Origin: Rossellomorea sp036867415
Lineage (GTDB): Bacteria; Bacillota; Bacilli; Bacillales; Bacillaceae_B
Direction: 5' to 3'
DNA: 64,000 nucleotides
Assembly (NCBI RefSeq): GCF_036867415.1
Contig: NZ_JBAJHU010000004.1
Span: 124,001 to 188,000, forward strand
The position numbers and the translations under genes were made by a program. The notes beneath the pieces were generated by a model. It had not been told where the DNA came from. It searched no databases and saw only the letters and a list, made by a program, of their open reading frames with translations. Of the stretch, positions 61,669 to 64,000 are shown piece by piece; position 1 is the first letter of the stretch, and each line of letters opens with the position of its first letter.

Positions 61669-62985
61669 CTAAAAACCTGCAAGCTTCTTTGCATACCGCA
61701 TGTTAGCAAGTCTGATCTTGTTTACGAGAGTTCTGTCACCTGCAAATGACGCTACATAGTCATTTGGATTGCGGTGATTGATTTCGATTAACCACATACG
61801 GCCATCCTTGTCGATTCCGATATCGATCCCGAGCTTCCCGAAATGAAAGCCGCAGTTCTCAATCGCATGGGCTGCTTTTCTTGCTAACCAATCCATCTCC
61901 TTCATATATTCACTCTCTTGTTCAGGGAATACTTTCTCCAGAGTTATATAAGCCTGTTCCACCTTCCCGCCTCTATGACGGTTACTGACAATCTGTCCAT
62001 CCACCCCGTTCCTGCCCATCATCCCATAGTTCTTCCACTTTCCCCTCCGATCTTTGACCATGATGACACGGAAATCAATGATGGAATCATTGAATCGCAG
62101 ATTAAGAGGCTGCTGGATGATGAACTTACCTTCCCTGAATGTAGCCTGGAGAAATTCCTTTGCATCAACCAAGTCATTGAAGAAATAATCCTTTTTTGTA
62201 TCCTCCGCAATATATTGAACCCTCAGCCCCTCTTTATATTTCTCGATCTTCGCTATCTTCTTTCCCTGCATGCCTTTGATGGGCTTGATATAGACCGATC
62301 CGAACTGTTCCATCATATATTCCACATCGGCGATTTGTTTGAGCATCTTCGTCTCTGGAAGATAGTCAATCAGCTCTGAAGCATTCTGAAACCAAGAATA
62401 CATCTCCCATTTATTGAAAGTGGAGGAATTGAATATACAATTCCCGATTATTTTCTCAAAATGATGATGAAGTTCCTTATTCAATGAAGTCTTCTTAAAG
62501 ATTGCCGCAGGGTATGGATAGATTCCCTTGATCCACCTTTTTTCAAAAGGATCATACAGGTAGCCAAATACAAGCTTTTTATCAAAATCGATTCCTTCAT
62601 TGGAAAATGCGATGATTGCCCCGTTCACCTTATGATACTTCCTCACATATCTCCCGAGCTTCTGCACCTTTTCCTCCAGCTTTTCAATCTTTTTAGCTGC
62701 GACTATCCCAATGATCGGACCTATTTGGATTTCATTATCACGATACACGATTTCGTATGAGGGTATGAGAGGCAGCATCAGCTTATGGATGACATCACCT
62801 GACATGATCATCTTTCCGATGCTGATTTTTTTGGAGGGAATGACTTTCACCTCGCATGTCTGAAGACCGAATCTTACCGTCACTTTCGTATTTACAGAGC
62901 ATTCGAAACCCTTTATCAATCCCGGATGCACAAGGATGCGATAACCGGTCTCTTCCCCCTTTTTCACCCTGAACCAAGTTTTCAT
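61669..62985 (-). CDS. YheC/YheD-type ATP-grasp coat protein (438 aa)
   Basis: Family N-terminal domain (TGYRILVHPGLIKGFECSVN; PSKKISIGKMIMSGDVIHKL), GPIIGIVAAKKIEKLEEKVQ, then ATP-grasp (SVYIKPIKGMQGKKIAKIEK; KFIIQQPLNLRFNDSIIDFR; GKLGIDIGIDKDGRMWLIEI, NHRNPNDYVASFAGD). Similar layout to the 56293 gene, hence paralogous. Sigma-K-like box upstream. Confidence 0.88.
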   Translation of the reverse strand: MKTWFRVKKGEETGYRILVHPGLIKGFECSVNTKVTVRFGLQTCEVKVIPSKKISIGKMIMSGDVIHKLMLPLIPSYEIVYRDNEIQIGPIIGIVAAKKIEKLEEKVQKLGRYVRKYHKVNGAIIAFSNEGIDFDKKLVFGYLYDPFEKRWIKGIYPYPAAIFKKTSLNKELHHHFEKIIGNCIFNSSTFNKWEMYSWFQNASELIDYLPETKMLKQIADVEYMMEQFGSVYIKPIKGMQGKKIAKIEKYKEGLRVQYIAEDTKKDYFFNDLVDAKEFLQATFREGKFIIQQPLNLRFNDSIIDFRVIMVKDRRGKWKNYGMMGRNGVDGQIVSNRHRGGKVEQAYITLEKVFPEQESEYMKEMDWLARKAAHAIENCGFHFGKLGIDIGIDKDGRMWLIEINHRNPNDYVASFAGDRTLVNKIRLANMRYAKKLAGF

Positions 62986-63024
62986 TCATTCACCTCATTT
63001 ACTGCAGTTGCCTTTTCACCTTTA

Positions 63025-63050
63025 TATACTATGAACATCCGTTCATATAT
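63025..63050 (-). promoter_or_regulatory. Possible sigma-K promoter of the 438-aa gene
   Basis: Minus strand CATAGTATA (63025-63033) fits CATANNNTA; the -35 (AC-type) match about 17 bases upstream is weak (GC). Confidence 0.35.
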
Positions 63051-63127
63051 GCCAATTACCAATAACCATTTTCTTATTTTTTAATATAAATAGAAGAGAC
63101 CGAATAAAAGCAGGAGTTGAAGAGAAA

Positions 63128-64000
63128 ATGACACAGGAATATATAGGGGTCATCCTTCCCGATGGCATATTCGACAGGCTGTCAGCAGGTAAGAAACAAA
63201 TAAATGTCCGCGCTTATCAGGCTGCTGCCGACCACTTTGGTCTTACACCCGTCTTCATGAAGCTCTCATGTCTTAAACCTGGTGTAGATCAAGTTCAGGG
63301 TTTCATTAAGAAAGGAAAGGAGTATGGGCTCGAAACAGTCGATATTCCGAAGGTGATCTATACACGCAGTTTCCTAACCAAGAAGCAGAGCCGCTTCCTG
63401 GAAGAAAAAAAGGTCCAATTCTTCAACAAAAAAGGCATTGGCCATAATAAATGGGAGATGCATGAGATCATGAGTGAAGACCCCGAAATAGCACCCTTTC
63501 TCCCGGAAACGGTTCCGGGTACGATTGAAAACCTTTTATTGATGTTGGAGAAGCATAGACAGTTGATCATGAAGCCTGCCAAAGGAAGCCACGGAGGAGG
63601 TATTATGAAGATGACCAAAGATAAAGCCGGCAGGGTCAAACTACGATACCCCATCGCAAGAAGAAAATGGAAGGAAATTCAGTTTAAGGAAGACATCCCC
63701 CCATTGATTACGGAAGCTTTCAAAATGAAGCAGTATATCATCCAGGAAAATATTAAGCTCGCTACCTACAAAAAAAAACCGTTCGATCTCAGGGCCGTCG
63801 TTCAGCGTGATCAAACAGGTGACTGGGTCGTCGCCGGAATCCTGTGCAAGGTATCCCCTTCAAGAAATCAGTTTGTCACAAACATCAGCCAGGGAGGCAG
63901 ATCCCTTGGTTTCGATCAAGTGGTAAAAGAACACCCTTATCTATCCCACAGCAGGGTCCAGGAAGACATTTCAAAGCTCACGTTAAAAATGGCAAAGCAT
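63128..64000 (+). CDS. YheC/YheD-type ATP-grasp protein, cut by the window end (at least 291 aa)
   Basis: ATG 63128 follows GGAGTTGAAGAGAAA. Seen so far: EYIGVILPDGIFDRLSAGKK, INVRAYQAAADHFGLTPVFM, LIMKPAKGSHGGGIMKMTKD and QYIIQENIKLATYKKKPFDL. The frame is open to the last base, so the C-terminal ATP-grasp part lies beyond the window. Sixth ATP-grasp gene of the cluster. Confidence 0.88.
   Translation, partial: MTQEYIGVILPDGIFDRLSAGKKQINVRAYQAAADHFGLTPVFMKLSCLKPGVDQVQGFIKKGKEYGLETVDIPKVIYTRSFLTKKQSRFLEEKKVQFFNKKGIGHNKWEMHEIMSEDPEIAPFLPETVPGTIENLLLMLEKHRQLIMKPAKGSHGGGIMKMTKDKAGRVKLRYPIARRKWKEIQFKEDIPPLITEAFKMKQYIIQENIKLATYKKKPFDLRAVVQRDQTGDWVVAGILCKVSPSRNQFVTNISQGGRSLGFDQVVKEHPYLSHSRVQEDISKLTLKMAKH

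Overview
The window comes from a low-to-moderate G+C, endospore-forming member of the Bacillaceae. The gene order lcfA-fadR-fadB-etfB-etfA-trxA-uvrC-lysC-yslB-sdhCAB-ysmA-gerE-marR-racE-gerM-rph and pheS-pheT-rnhC-zapA-cvpA-polX-mutS2 matches the Bacillus subtilis chromosome. gerE, gerM, sspI and several YheC/YheD coat proteins point to sporulation. Genus and species cannot be fixed from the sequence alone.

Region 1 (173-17948) is a complete integrated mobile element of about 17.7 kb, bounded by 50-bp direct repeats (one mismatch) at the 3' end of tRNA-Arg(UCU). It carries a tyrosine recombinase next to the tRNA and mostly minus-strand genes. These include a TP901-type tail tape-measure protein, a proteasome/HslV-like Ntn hydrolase, an HNH nuclease, a Xre-type regulator next to a promoter with two palindromic operators, and iteron-like repeats beside AT-rich 14-mers (a candidate replication origin). 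It also encodes an arbitrium-type pair: AimR with an adjacent, very short secreted-peptide gene, AimP. I find no terminase, portal, capsid, lysis, relaxase or conjugation genes, so it looks like a phage satellite or heavily reduced phage rather than a full prophage or an ICE. A coding-free 1.1 kb stretch (9.6-10.75 kb) has a good plus-strand promoter and a 13-bp end-to-end closing helix with several internal helices, whose G-U pairs favour the plus strand. I propose a large structured noncoding RNA there.

Region 2 (17.9-55.4 kb) is core chromosome: XTPase, RNase PH, GerM, glutamate racemase, GerE, succinate dehydrogenase, aspartokinase under a lysine riboswitch, UvrC, thioredoxin, the fatty-acid degradation/ETF operon with a FadR box, MutS2, PolX, ZapA, RNase HIII, PheST under a Phe T-box, SspI, an M42 aminopeptidase, a dUTPase-like enzyme and YsdB under a sigma-W promoter. 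It is punctuated by four copies of an interspersed inverted-repeat element, two in a long modular form, one with an internal 126-bp module repeated three times.

Region 3 (55.5-64.0 kb) is a dense cluster of six ATP-grasp proteins (five YheC/YheD type, one carboxylate-amine-ligase type) plus a MurF-like ligase. It suggests sporulation-linked synthesis of a peptide or poly-amino-acid product, unidentified here. The last gene runs off the window.
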